Shown here: in pieces, positions 1 through 7,712 of the stretch
How positions within the stretch are numbered: the first letter of the stretch is position 1
How the letters are laid out: every line of letters starts with the position of its first letter
From: Alteribacter keqinensis
GTDB lineage: Bacteria; Bacillota; Bacilli; Bacillales; Salisediminibacteriaceae
Length of the DNA stretch: 64,000 bases
Direction of reading: 5' to 3'
NCBI RefSeq assembly: GCF_003710255.1
Contig: NZ_RHIB01000001.1
Span: 2,046,001-2,110,000, forward strand
Program-made: the position numbers and the translations under genes
The notes under the pieces: model-generated
Told to the model about the DNA's origin: nothing
The model's database searches: none
Seen by the model: only the letters and a program-made list of their open reading frames with translations

Positions 1-473
1 TTCAATTTGCGCAGGCGGGTATCAATGTTCCCGCGAATCCACTGGATTTCAACATCAGGACGCTCGGCAAGCACCTGTGCAGCACGGCGGAGACTGCTCG
101 TTCCAACAACAGACCCTGCCGGAAGCTCTTTTAAGGTCTTCCCGCTTTCAGAGATAAAGGCATCACGAGGGTCTACACGTTTTGGTATAGAAGCGATGGT
201 CAGTCCTTCCGTTTCACCGGACGGGAGATCCTTCAGGCTGTGGACACTAAAATCAATTTCCTTATCAAACATGGCTTTTTGAATTTCTTTTACAAACAAG
301 CCTTTTCCCCCAACTTTAGAAAGGGTTACGTCAAGGATCCGGTCTCCTTTTGTTACAATTTCTTTAATTTCAAATTCGTAGGGAACACCTTGTTTTTTTA
401 ACTCTTCTATCACCCATTTTGTCTGGGTGATGGCCAGGTTACTTCTTCTGGAACCGATAATAATTTTGCGCAT
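1..473 (-). CDS. hemC: Hydroxymethylbilane synthase (porphobilinogen deaminase), 3' end outside window
   Basis: The minus-strand reading frame from ATG at 473 runs off the left edge, so about 157 N-terminal residues of a protein normally near 310 aa are visible. The start reads [18 protein letters not shown], followed by VTKGDR, a [10 protein letters not shown] segment and VHSLKDLP, all hallmark HemC motifs that bind the dipyrromethane cofactor and substrate. The cofactor-attaching cysteine lies beyond the edge. A GGAGGT ribosome site precedes the ATG. The enzyme polymerises four porphobilinogen units to hydroxymethylbilane in the cytoplasm. It lies 71 nt after hemX, in the hemAXC order known from Bacillus. 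Truncation is by the window only. Confidence 0.96.
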   Translation of the reverse strand, partial: MRKIIIGSRRSNLAITQTKWVIEELKKQGVPYEFEIKEIVTKGDRILDVTLSKVGGKGLFVKEIQKAMFDKEIDFSVHSLKDLPSGETEGLTIASIPKRVDPRDAFISESGKTLKELPAGSVVGTSSLRRAAQVLAERPDVEIQWIRGNIDTRLRKL

Positions 474-544
474 ACGCTACCTCCAATATGTAGGACTTCG
501 TCTGTTCTATAAGGTCTTCATTCACAATATCATTTTTCACACCA

Positions 545-1366
545 TCAGTACCACAGGTGGAAGTCTGAAAACGAACTTGATAAAAAGTAATTTACCAACA
601 GTACAAGGAAAGCGGCGATATTCAAAAGTGCCAGGCCGTATCCCCGTTTCTTCTTCACAACATACTGAAACAAATAGACGCCGTAAACACCGATGACAAG
701 GAAGCTTGATATTACTTTCAGGTCATCCCAGGGAACCGTATCAAACTCAATCCAGGCCCAGATGATTCCAAGAATTAATCCGAAAACCATAAGAGGAAAG
801 CCGATTAAGGAAAAAACATAGGAAAACCTCTCGAGTTTCGCCAGATCTCCAATTCTGAACATCCGTTTTCCCCACTTTTTTTCCTTAAGCATGTGATGCT
901 GAAGCATGTACATAAACGAAAAGGCAAAAGACAGGGTAAACGCACCGTAGGACAGGAGAATTACAGATACGTGAATGACGAGGAGCTCGGTAATTAACAG
1001 GTTTGTCAGCTGGTCTGATGCATCACCAGGGGGAACAAAAATACTAATGGTCATAATCACAAACCCGACCACATTCACAAAAAAGATAAGAAAGTCCATT
1101 TTAAACAGGCGGTTAATAATTAATGAAAAAGTTACCAGTATCCAAGCGTATAGAAAGAGCCCTTCAAATATCGTCATTAAGGGCAGCCTGTTAAATTCAA
1201 GCATTCGGAGTATGAAAAAAAACAGCTGAAGAGACCAGACAATAGAAAGCAACCAGAAGGCTATGCGATTCACCTTCTGGTTGTTTTGTATGAAATCAAT
1301 AAAATAGCCGAGAACACTCAAAAGGTACAGCACGATGATGAGCATATACAGAGAGTTTAGAATCAT
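545..1366 (-). CDS. hemX: HemX, CcsA/CcmC-like integral membrane protein
   Basis: The 273-residue protein is almost entirely hydrophobic, with about eight membrane helices, and ends in a short polar tail. It belongs to the cytochrome c assembly (CcmC/CcsA-like) family; the tryptophan-rich WAWIEF and PWDD segments around residues 205-217 correspond to the region that carries the WWD-type heme-handling loop in relatives. In B. subtilis HemX lowers the amount of glutamyl-tRNA reductase; that role is carried over from the family, not seen here. It starts 19 nt after the hemA stop and is followed by hemC, so it is the second gene of the hem operon. Confidence 0.88.
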   Translation of the reverse strand: MILNSLYMLIIVLYLLSVLGYFIDFIQNNQKVNRIAFWLLSIVWSLQLFFFILRMLEFNRLPLMTIFEGLFLYAWILVTFSLIINRLFKMDFLIFFVNVVGFVIMTISIFVPPGDASDQLTNLLITELLVIHVSVILLSYGAFTLSFAFSFMYMLQHHMLKEKKWGKRMFRIGDLAKLERFSYVFSLIGFPLMVFGLILGIIWAWIEFDTVPWDDLKVISSFLVIGVYGVYLFQYVVKKKRGYGLALLNIAAFLVLLVNYFLSSSFSDFHLWY

Positions 1367-1385
1367 AGCCTGTCCTCTCCGCTAT

Positions 1386-2786
1386 TCAAGATCGTGCCAG
1401 GGCCTTCGCTGAAGTTGTCTGCTTGTGCTCACTCGAAAGCTCTGCTTTGCGCTTTTGAAGATTCCATTCCCGCTCCGCTTTATTAATATAAATATTGGAC
1501 TTTGGCATGCTGTTTTCCTCAAGCTCCTCTTCAAGCCCGAAAAGCTTGGTCACAAGAGCGAGTGATTCTTCAGCACTCTCTTCTTCAGGAAGTTCTTTCA
1601 CAACTGTAATCGGATCGCGCAGAATCTGGTTAATGATACTCTTCATATGCTTTCTGATCACTTTCTTTTCCCGCTCGGTAAGGTCTGTGAGTTTTCGCTC
1701 CAGACTCTCCATAGTATCAGCCTGGACCGCAAGTGCTTTTGTGCGAAGGGCACTGATAATCGGTACAACGCCCAGCTGATCAAGCCAGTAACTGAAGGCA
1801 ATCAGTCCTTCTTCGATCATGAGCTCAATCTTTTCTGCTTCCTTCTGCCGCACTTCAAGGTTGGCAGCTACGATCCCCTGGAGATCATCGATGTCATAAA
1901 GGTAAACGTTCTCCAGTTCACCGACTCTCGGATCGATATCCCGTGGAACAGCAATGTCTACAAGAAACAACGGACGTCCGTTACGCTTTTTCACCATAGC
2001 CGTCATCATCTCTTTGGAAAGGACATAGTCCGTAGAACCGGTAGAGGTGATAAGGATATCTGCTGTCGAAAGGGCATCGTCCAATTCCGCCATGGAACGG
2101 GACACGCCTTTAAACTTCACAGCAAGCTCTGTCGCTTTTTCCTGGGTACGGTTCATGACGGTAATGTCACTTACCCCGCTTGCGTGAAGGTGCTTCGCTG
2201 TAAGCTCACTCATCTTTCCTGCTCCGAGAACAAGAACTTCTTTTTGATCAAACCCGCCAAAAATCTTTTTACCCAACTCAACCGCTGCATAACTGACACT
2301 AACCGCATTCTCTCCGATGCTTGTTTCAGAGTGTGCACGCTTGGCAAGGGTAACGGCTTCTTTGAACAAGTGGTTGAATACTGTCCCTGTCGTCCCTTCA
2401 GCCTGGGCTGCAGTAAAGCTGTTACGGATCTGCCCGAGAATCTGTGTTTCTCCGACAATCATGGAATCAAGGCCGCACGTAACACGGTACAGGTGCTCCA
2501 CCGCACTCTCGTCTTCACGGATTTGTAAAAACGGCGTGAAGTCCTCTTTCGGCATATTAAACCACTCTGCCAAAAAAGCCTTTGTATAATAACGACCTGT
2601 GTGAAGCTGATCGACAACGGCGTAAATTTCCGTACGATTGCATGTAGAAACAATCACACACTCAAGCATACTTTTAGAAGATCTGAGTTTCGCAAGCGCT
2701 CCCTCAAGATCGTTCTGAAAAGTAAATTTCTCTCGTATTTCAACCGGTGTTGTTTTATAATTCAAACTGACAACAAGGATATGCAT
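1386..2786 (-). CDS. hemA: Glutamyl-tRNA reductase
   Basis: This 466-residue enzyme reduces glutamyl-tRNA to glutamate-1-semialdehyde with NADPH, the first committed step of heme synthesis by the C5 route. The N-terminal catalytic domain shows [15 protein letters not shown] and the active-site cysteine in VSTCNRTE (about residue 49). The [15 protein letters not shown] motif follows near residue 105. The Rossmann domain carries VLVLGAGKM (about residue 185). The C-terminal helical dimerisation domain ends with a polar tail somewhat longer than usual. It is the first gene of hemAXC, with a sigma-A-like promoter about 130 nt upstream. A 293-aa ORF on the opposite strand is only a shadow. Confidence 0.97.
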   Translation of the reverse strand: MHILVVSLNYKTTPVEIREKFTFQNDLEGALAKLRSSKSMLECVIVSTCNRTEIYAVVDQLHTGRYYTKAFLAEWFNMPKEDFTPFLQIREDESAVEHLYRVTCGLDSMIVGETQILGQIRNSFTAAQAEGTTGTVFNHLFKEAVTLAKRAHSETSIGENAVSVSYAAVELGKKIFGGFDQKEVLVLGAGKMSELTAKHLHASGVSDITVMNRTQEKATELAVKFKGVSRSMAELDDALSTADILITSTGSTDYVLSKEMMTAMVKKRNGRPLFLVDIAVPRDIDPRVGELENVYLYDIDDLQGIVAANLEVRQKEAEKIELMIEEGLIAFSYWLDQLGVVPIISALRTKALAVQADTMESLERKLTDLTEREKKVIRKHMKSIINQILRDPITVVKELPEEESAEESLALVTKLFGLEEELEENSMPKSNIYINKAEREWNLQKRKAELSSEHKQTTSAKALARS

Positions 2787-2914
2787 CGTTTCACCCCCGA
2801 AGTAACTAGCTGTTCCCTGTATTTTATCGATAAATCATTACGTTCTTGAACAAACCTTATCTATTGTACCACGTTTACATGAACAAGTGAAAGGCTCGTA
2901 TACATACTGACTAT

Positions 2915-2942
2915 ATTATAACATTGTCTTTATGGGTTACAA
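2915..2942 (-). promoter_or_regulatory. Candidate sigma-A promoter for hemAXC
   Basis: On the minus strand TTGTAA and TATAAT are separated by 16 nt, about 130 nt upstream of the hemA start. The -10 is a perfect consensus and the -35 matches four of six positions. The rest of the 290-nt gap to the plus-strand gene at 3079 shows no other clear signal. Confidence 0.5.
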
Positions 2943-3078
2943 AAATAAAGGTTTGAACAGACTGTGAATTTTATATGTAAAACGAAAGAAAAACTGACTG
3001 AACTGGTAAGGATTCACTCTTATGTATTTTACCCTTAAAAGTCGAATTTAATCTCTTGTATAAGAAAGGTGTGGTGCA

Positions 3079-3567
3079 ATGAAACGCAGAAACAACCTCC
3101 TTCCCGGTCTCATTCTCATCGCTCTTGGTGCCTATTTTTTTGCCCGGCAGATGGGATGGCACATACCGCTTTCCGATACTCTCTTTTCATGGCCTTCTAT
3201 TTTACTCATTGCCGGACTCTTATTCTGCGGTCAGGCATGGTCAAATAAAGATGATGGCCAGCTTTTTTCCGGTTTGGTTATGACCGGACTCGGTATCCAG
3301 TTCCATGCCGTCCATACGTATGGTTTATGGTCCCATCACTGGGCCTACTTTACCCTGATTATCGGTATTGCGTTTCTCGCAAAATACTTTTTCAGCCGCC
3401 GTGACGGCTGGGTGCCGGGAATTATACTGACAGCGCTCAGTATTCTCTCTCTATTTTACCAGGGCACTGTGGTGCTGATTCGGGAGTCTCTCGGGAGCTT
3501 TGCACAGTACTGGCCGGTTCTCTTAATTCTCGCCGGTGTGTACATCTTGTTTTTTAGAAAAAAATAA
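3079..3567 (+). CDS. Small four- to five-helix membrane protein (LiaF/DUF5668-like N-terminal type)
   Basis: The 162-residue protein starts with MKRRNNLLPGLILIALGAYF, typical of the short LiaI/LiaF-type 'NLLPGLILIxLG' membrane modules. It continues as hydrophobic segments separated by short loops (WPSILLIAGLLF, GLVMTGLGI, ITLALSIL-like, YWPVLLILAGVYILFF) and ends in RKK. No catalytic motif is visible. The repeated 'WPxLLIxAG' segment suggests an internal duplication of the helix pair. An AAGGTGTGG ribosome site precedes the ATG. It is divergent from hemA and monocistronic, followed by a terminator. The family assignment is by pattern only; the function is unknown. Confidence 0.72.
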   Translation: MKRRNNLLPGLILIALGAYFFARQMGWHIPLSDTLFSWPSILLIAGLLFCGQAWSNKDDGQLFSGLVMTGLGIQFHAVHTYGLWSHHWAYFTLIIGIAFLAKYFFSRRDGWVPGIILTALSILSLFYQGTVVLIRESLGSFAQYWPVLLILAGVYILFFRKK

Positions 3568-3570
3568 ACC

Positions 3571-3617
3571 AAGCCTGCCTTAGAAGGATTTTTTTGAATA
3601 CCATCTAAGGCAGGCTT
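3571..3617 (+). terminator. Intrinsic terminator after the small membrane protein gene
   Basis: A perfect 14-bp stem (AAGCCTGCCTTAGA with its complement) encloses a 19-nt loop, four bases after the stop codon. The plus-strand tail is moderately T-rich. On the minus strand the stem is followed by a longer T run, so it may work in both directions. Confidence 0.75.
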
Positions 3618-3699
3618 GTTTCATTCATTTCAGTGTTTCTTTATTGGTGTATTAGTATAGATTGTTGCTATTATTTTTATAAACATGGAAAACGCAGAT

Positions 3700-3825
3700 G
3701 AAGCCTGTGTACCTTTCGCTTTCCGAGGGGGTGCTGGCAAGCCTCCTCGTGCTGTCGCACTGCGGGGTCTTACCTGGCCACCACTCCCTCAGGATTCTCA
3801 GGTACTTCGGCTTCATCCCTTTTTT
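3700..3825. repeat. Family A palindromic intergenic repeat, copy 1
   Basis: This GC-rich block lies in the 400-nt gap between 3568 and 3971. It reads CTTTCGCTTTCCGAGG, then AAGCCTCCTCGTGCT, GCGGGGTCTTACC and an end GGTACTTCGGCTTCATCC that pairs with its start (GATGAAGCC...GTACC). The same order of blocks recurs at 11150-11280 and 27820-27945 and in truncated form at 26252 and 41081. I see no gene in the rest of the gap. Confidence 0.75.
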
Positions 3826-3971
3826 ATGAGAAGGAAAAACAGCTTTCGGAATAGAAACGTTGCTCGAATGCAGGTGTTTTTTTCACTACATTTTAACATT
3901 TGGATGACAGCTGCATGCATCTTGCCTCAGATGATATTTTAATGCGAAACACCGTTTACAAAACCGGCAGT

Positions 3972-4892
3972 TTATAGACGCTCTCCAACCGCTTCCCATG
4001 CTGCATATACCGCTCCTTCCACAGGCTCGGCCTTTGGAATCGATAGTCTATACCCTTTTGTATCAGTAAGCCGGGTTAAAGCATCAAACAATGCCTGCTG
4101 CTTTTGAAACAGACTCCCTGTGCATACGAGAGTTACTGCTTTTTGTTCCGTAAAAAGACGGCCTCTTACTTTTTGAATCGAATCGTATATATCTTCTGCC
4201 GCCTGTGAGATCAATTGTTCAGCTGCTTGGTTCCCTTGTTCGTAAAGGGAAAACACAGCGGGCGCAAGAGAAGCCACATCATGCCGGGGATCCTGGGAGT
4301 GGTTCAGACACGTAACGATGTCCCTCGGATTGTCTGCAGATAGTGATTGAAGGATCATTTCTGAGAAAGGCGACAACGCCATGCCGGAATCGGCTTCGTT
4401 CATCACAGCCTTTAATGCGGCTTTTCCGATTCCAAATCCTGAACCTGAGTGGTCAAACATATAGCCCCACCCTGCAGCCCGGGCTTCATTTCCACTCTCG
4501 TCCTTCCCGTAAACAACCGAGCCGGTCCCGGCGATAACAGCAATCCCACTGTTTCCTTTTGTGCCTGAATATAGAGCTGTAACTGCGTCATTTGTTACTG
4601 TAACAAAGGCTTCAGGGTTGAGTTTCGTTTTTATATGTACCTGAATTGTCTGAATGTCTTCCTGGGACAAGGCAGAGAATCCCGACATACCAAAACAAAG
4701 AGACACAGCTTGTTCCTTAAAAGAAGATGGTGTTTGATTAAACAACTGTGACAATCGCTCCGTGATAATTTCCAACGAAACCGCTGTCGGATTTGTTGCG
4801 CCGGTTGTACAGGAAAAAACAGCCTGATCTTCACGGCCTTTTATCATCAGCTTTGATTTTGTTCCTCCACCGTCAATCCCAATTGCATACAT
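3972..4892 (-). CDS. N-acetylglucosamine kinase-like protein, BadF/BadG/BcrA/BcrD ATPase family
   Basis: This 306-residue ASKHA-fold kinase begins with YAIGIDGGGTKSKLMI (phosphate-1 loop). It has AVIAGTGSVVYG near residue 118 (phosphate-2) and AGWGYMFDHSGSGFGIGKAA near 140. In many family members the last segment reads GDEGSGYWIG, so the DHSGSGFGIG form is a mild variant. VCTGSLF near residue 255 is the adenosine motif. By family it phosphorylates an amino sugar such as GlcNAc during wall recycling. The substrate is inferred, since BadF-type ATPases also activate dehydratases, though those carry FeS cysteines that are absent here. It has its own unit and is followed by a terminator-like hairpin belonging to the next gene. 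Confidence 0.82.
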   Translation of the reverse strand: MYAIGIDGGGTKSKLMIKGREDQAVFSCTTGATNPTAVSLEIITERLSQLFNQTPSSFKEQAVSLCFGMSGFSALSQEDIQTIQVHIKTKLNPEAFVTVTNDAVTALYSGTKGNSGIAVIAGTGSVVYGKDESGNEARAAGWGYMFDHSGSGFGIGKAALKAVMNEADSGMALSPFSEMILQSLSADNPRDIVTCLNHSQDPRHDVASLAPAVFSLYEQGNQAAEQLISQAAEDIYDSIQKVRGRLFTEQKAVTLVCTGSLFQKQQALFDALTRLTDTKGYRLSIPKAEPVEGAVYAAWEAVGERL

Positions 4893-4956
4893 CAGCTTCT
4901 CCCCCTGAAAGACTCATTTTCTATCATCGTACCACAGCCTTCCCGGTGTAAAAATA

Positions 4957-4998
4957 AGACCTGCCCATAAGGTTGTTGTTCACCTCACGGGCAGGTCT
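4957..4998 (-). terminator. Terminator of the amino acid ABC transporter operon
   Basis: A 10-bp perfect stem AGACCTGCCC/GGGCAGGTCT with a T-rich tail on the minus strand lies ten bases after the stop of the ATPase gene. Confidence 0.85.
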
Positions 4999-5008
4999 TT
5001 GGGAAACA

Positions 5009-5740
5009 CTATAAGACTTTACTTAAAAACTCCTGTGTACGCTTTTCTTTCGGATTGTCAAACAGCTCTTTCGAATTTCCTGTTTCTACAATCCGGCCAT
5101 CATGCATGTAAATGGTCCGGTCGGCAACCTCCCGGGCAAATCCCATCTCGTGGGTAACGACAATCATGGTCATCCCCTCTTTGGCAAGCTGCTTCATCGT
5201 TTCAAGTACCTCCCCGACAAGCTCCGGGTCGAGAGCGGATGTCGGCTCATCGAAAAGCATAATCTCAGGCTTCATAGCAAGGGCACGGGCAATGGCGACC
5301 CGCTGTTTCTGACCACCTGACAGTTTGCCTGGATATACGTGATACTTGTCCCCGAGTCCTACTTTATCTAGAAGACGCTTTCCTTCTTCCTCTGCTTTTT
5401 TCCGCTCAATCTTTTTGACCATAATCGGCGCTTCCGCCACATTTTGAAGCACTGTTTTATGTGGAAAAAGATTAAAGTGCTGAAACACCATTCCTACTTT
5501 TTGACGGACTTGGTTGATGTTATGGGTTTTGAGCTCGATCTGATCACCTGCAAAAATGACCTTTCCGTTATCTTTAACTTCAAGGAAATTTAAGCAGCGG
5601 AGTAATGTACTTTTGCCGGAGCCACTCGCCCCGATTAAACATACAACTTCATTTTCATTGACTTCAAGATCCACGTCTTTTAACACATGCAGATCACCAA
5701 AGGATTTGTTGAGTTTTTCTACACGAATCATTTCAGGCAT
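5009..5740 (-). CDS. Polar amino acid ABC transporter ATP-binding protein
   Basis: The 243-residue ATPase has Walker [10 protein letters not shown] (about residue 36), the Q-loop in [10 protein letters not shown], signature LSGGQKQR, Walker B IMLFDEP, D-loop SALDPE and H-loop VTHEMG. It energises import of a polar amino acid through the permease encoded just upstream. '[16 protein letters not shown]' is characteristic of the GlnQ/HisP/ArtM subfamily. An AAGGAGG site precedes the start. It is the last gene of the three-gene binding protein-permease-ATPase operon and is followed by a strong terminator. Which amino acid is carried cannot be read from the sequence. Confidence 0.93.
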   Translation of the reverse strand: MPEMIRVEKLNKSFGDLHVLKDVDLEVNENEVVCLIGASGSGKSTLLRCLNFLEVKDNGKVIFAGDQIELKTHNINQVRQKVGMVFQHFNLFPHKTVLQNVAEAPIMVKKIERKKAEEEGKRLLDKVGLGDKYHVYPGKLSGGQKQRVAIARALAMKPEIMLFDEPTSALDPELVGEVLETMKQLAKEGMTMIVVTHEMGFAREVADRTIYMHDGRIVETGNSKELFDNPKEKRTQEFLSKVL

Positions 5741-5755
5741 TAAGGTAGCCTCCTT

Positions 5756-6433
5756 CTATCGGTCACTCGCTGATAACCGGTGCTCTACTTTGTTCACAAT
5801 AAAGGTAAGAATCATCACAAGTCCAAGGTAATAAACGGCAACAATCATATAGGTCTCCATCGTATTAAATGTCCCGGCTGCAATGCCTTGGGCTGTACGG
5901 AAAAGTTCCGCAACACCTACAAAGGCTGCAAGTGATGAATCTTTTAACGCAATAATAAACTGGTTGCCGAGAGGGGGAACAGCCCGTCTCATGGCCTGGG
6001 GAAGAATAATTCTCCGCATGGAGAGTCCCTTGGTCATTCCAAGAGAGCGTCCGGCTTCCATCTGACCTTTGTCAATAGACTGGATTGATCCCCGGAAGAT
6101 CTCGGCAATATAGGCAGAATTATGTATGGCAAGTGCCAGGGAAACGGCCCAGAATGACGACAGCTGAACCAGGTTTGTGAGACCAAAATACAAAACAAAG
6201 ATCTGAACAATCAGAGGTGTTCCCCGGATAATCGTAATATAAATATCTGCAATAACTTTAAGAAAAGGATTCGAAAGCTTTACCAGTGCAACGAACATAC
6301 CGATTACAGTTCCAATTAATACAGCGGCAACAGAAATACGGACCGTAAGCCACGCTGCTTCAAAAAAGATCGGATAAGTTCTTATCAGCTCTGAGAAAAA
6401 TGTGTCCAGGCTGAATACATTTGCTACAATCAT
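5756..6433 (-). CDS. Polar amino acid ABC transporter permease
   Basis: The 225-residue membrane protein has about five helices and the His/Glu/Gln permease features: an RISVAAVLIGTVIG helix, IRGTPLIVQIFVLYFG near residue 70, and the EAA loop 'EAGRSLGMTKGLSMRRIILPQA' region near residue 128 that docks on the ATPase. I place the start at the ATG at 6433, which has a GAGGTGAG ribosome site. The longer frame (17 extra residues rich in Cys) runs through an intergenic hairpin and is unlikely. Middle gene of the operon. Confidence 0.92.
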   Translation of the reverse strand: MIVANVFSLDTFFSELIRTYPIFFEAAWLTVRISVAAVLIGTVIGMFVALVKLSNPFLKVIADIYITIIRGTPLIVQIFVLYFGLTNLVQLSSFWAVSLALAIHNSAYIAEIFRGSIQSIDKGQMEAGRSLGMTKGLSMRRIILPQAMRRAVPPLGNQFIIALKDSSLAAFVGVAELFRTAQGIAAGTFNTMETYMIVAVYYLGLVMILTFIVNKVEHRLSASDR

Positions 6434-6457
6434 ATCTCTCACCTCACTTTGTAAGTG

Positions 6458-6489
6458 GGAAAATGTGCACCCGCAAGTGCACATTTTCC
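6458..6489 (-). promoter_or_regulatory. Perfect 13-bp hairpin between binding-protein and permease genes
   Basis: GGAAAATGTGCAC and its exact complement enclose a 6-nt loop in the 66-nt gap after the binding-protein stop codon. No T run follows on the minus strand, so it looks like an mRNA-stabilising or partial-attenuation element that keeps the binding-protein message in excess. This arrangement is known for ABC importers; its action here is inference. Confidence 0.65.
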
Positions 6490-6499
6490 GTTACTGTTT

Positions 6500-7351
6500 T
6501 TAGTTTTCTCCGATATTTTCATCAAAGTAGCGCTGGTTAATTTCTTCGTATTTTCCACTCTCATGGATGGCTTCAAGAGCTTCATTAATCGCATCAAGCA
6601 GTTCATCTTCATCGTGACGGATCGCAATCGCCATTTGCTCTTCGTCAATCAAATCTCCGCGAAGCTCAAGGTCAAGACCCTGATCTTCAATGTTGATCAG
6701 CCCTACAAGCCGGTCTGTTACGACCGCATCATGTCGGCCCTGGGCAAGTGTTTGAAGAGCTACAACGTCAGAGTCATAGGTTACGATATCTGTCGTATAG
6801 TCCTGGATCATCGTGTGATAGGTTGTCCCTTCGGCTACTGCCACTTCTGTATTTTCATCAATGTCATCAAGTCCCTGAATATCACTGTCCGAACGGGTAT
6901 AAACCTGAGCTCCCGAATAGTAGTAAGGGTCTGAGAAATCAACGTTCTCTTTTCGTTCTTCTGTAATTCCCATACTTCCGATAATCGCATCATAGCGGTT
7001 ATCCTGAAGTCCGAGAATAATGGAGTTCCAGGAGATCTGGTAAGGTTCTCCCTCCAGCCCAAGTTCTTCAGCAATTGCCATTCCGATATCCACGTCAAAC
7101 CCTACAAGGTCACCGTTTTCATCAATGTAGCTGAATGGCCGGTACTCACCGGATAAAGCGAAGACGAATTTTCCGTCCTCCAGAGTAAGATCATCGTAAT
7201 TTTCGCCGCTGTCTTCTGTCTCTTCAGCATCAGAGTCATCTGCGCCGCCTTCATCCCCTGTCCCTTCTTCCTGTCCTTCACCACAGCCGGCTAAAACGAC
7301 TGCAGCTGCCATTGTCATTGGCAGAAACCCTCTTTTAAGTATTTTCTTCAT
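6500..7351 (-). CDS. Amino acid ABC transporter substrate-binding lipoprotein
   Basis: The 283-residue secreted lipoprotein has a lysine-rich signal (MKKILKRGF) and a lipobox LAGC with Cys22 as lipid site. An acidic linker (residues 25-52, mostly E, D and G) follows. The SBP type-3 fold shows FVFALSGEYRPFSY, VGFDVDIGMAIAEELG and GSMGITEERKENVDFSDPYYYSG, which contains the family motif around residues 125-150. The long acidic linker fits a salt-adapted surface. First gene of the operon, with a candidate promoter 100 nt upstream. Confidence 0.93.
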   Translation of the reverse strand: MKKILKRGFLPMTMAAAVVLAGCGEGQEEGTGDEGGADDSDAEETEDSGENYDDLTLEDGKFVFALSGEYRPFSYIDENGDLVGFDVDIGMAIAEELGLEGEPYQISWNSIILGLQDNRYDAIIGSMGITEERKENVDFSDPYYYSGAQVYTRSDSDIQGLDDIDENTEVAVAEGTTYHTMIQDYTTDIVTYDSDVVALQTLAQGRHDAVVTDRLVGLINIEDQGLDLELRGDLIDEEQMAIAIRHDEDELLDAINEALEAIHESGKYEEINQRYFDENIGEN

Positions 7352-7450
7352 TGTAATGTTCTCTCCCCTTTATTATGTTTTCCTCCATAATCGGAGTCGT
7401 ACACCAGATCTGAAAATTCCAAATGTTGAAACAGGAGCATTCTGAATATT

Positions 7451-7480
7451 ATCATAGCAAAATATTCAACGCTGTGACAA
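7451..7480 (-). promoter_or_regulatory. Candidate sigma-A promoter of the amino acid transporter operon
   Basis: TTGTCA and TATGAT are spaced by 18 nt on the minus strand, about 95 nt before the binding-protein start. The remaining part of the 7352-7669 gap shows no gene I can support. Confidence 0.45.
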
Positions 7481-7669
7481 AAGGGTAATTTTTAAATATT
7501 CAGTTGAATTCGTACGTTTCAACAGTTTGTTCTCATCATTATGTACAAACGGTAACAATCACTCGCCTATCCTCTGTATTCCTTCAAAATGCCCGTTACG
7601 AATTTCATAGTGGAAAAATAATAGACAAGTCTCTTTTCCCGAATTTGGATATTTCTAAACTACAAATGA

Positions 7670-7704
7670 AAAGACCCGGTTCCACTGCTGCAGCGGAACC
7701 GGGT
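7670..7704 (-). terminator. Terminator of the MarR-MMPL operon
   Basis: ACCCGGTTCC and GGAACCGGGT form the stem around a short CTGCTGCAG centre, followed by CTTTT on the minus strand, nine bases after the MMPL stop codon. Confidence 0.88.
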
Positions 7705-7712
7705 GAAGAAAT

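Noticed and set aside
1647-2528. 293-residue plus-strand ORF opposite hemA
   Set aside because: Fully antisense to a strongly conserved gene, with Cys/Phe/His-rich random composition and no family features.
3685-3942. 85-residue plus-strand ORF
   Set aside because: Runs through family A repeat copy 1; composition follows the repeat.
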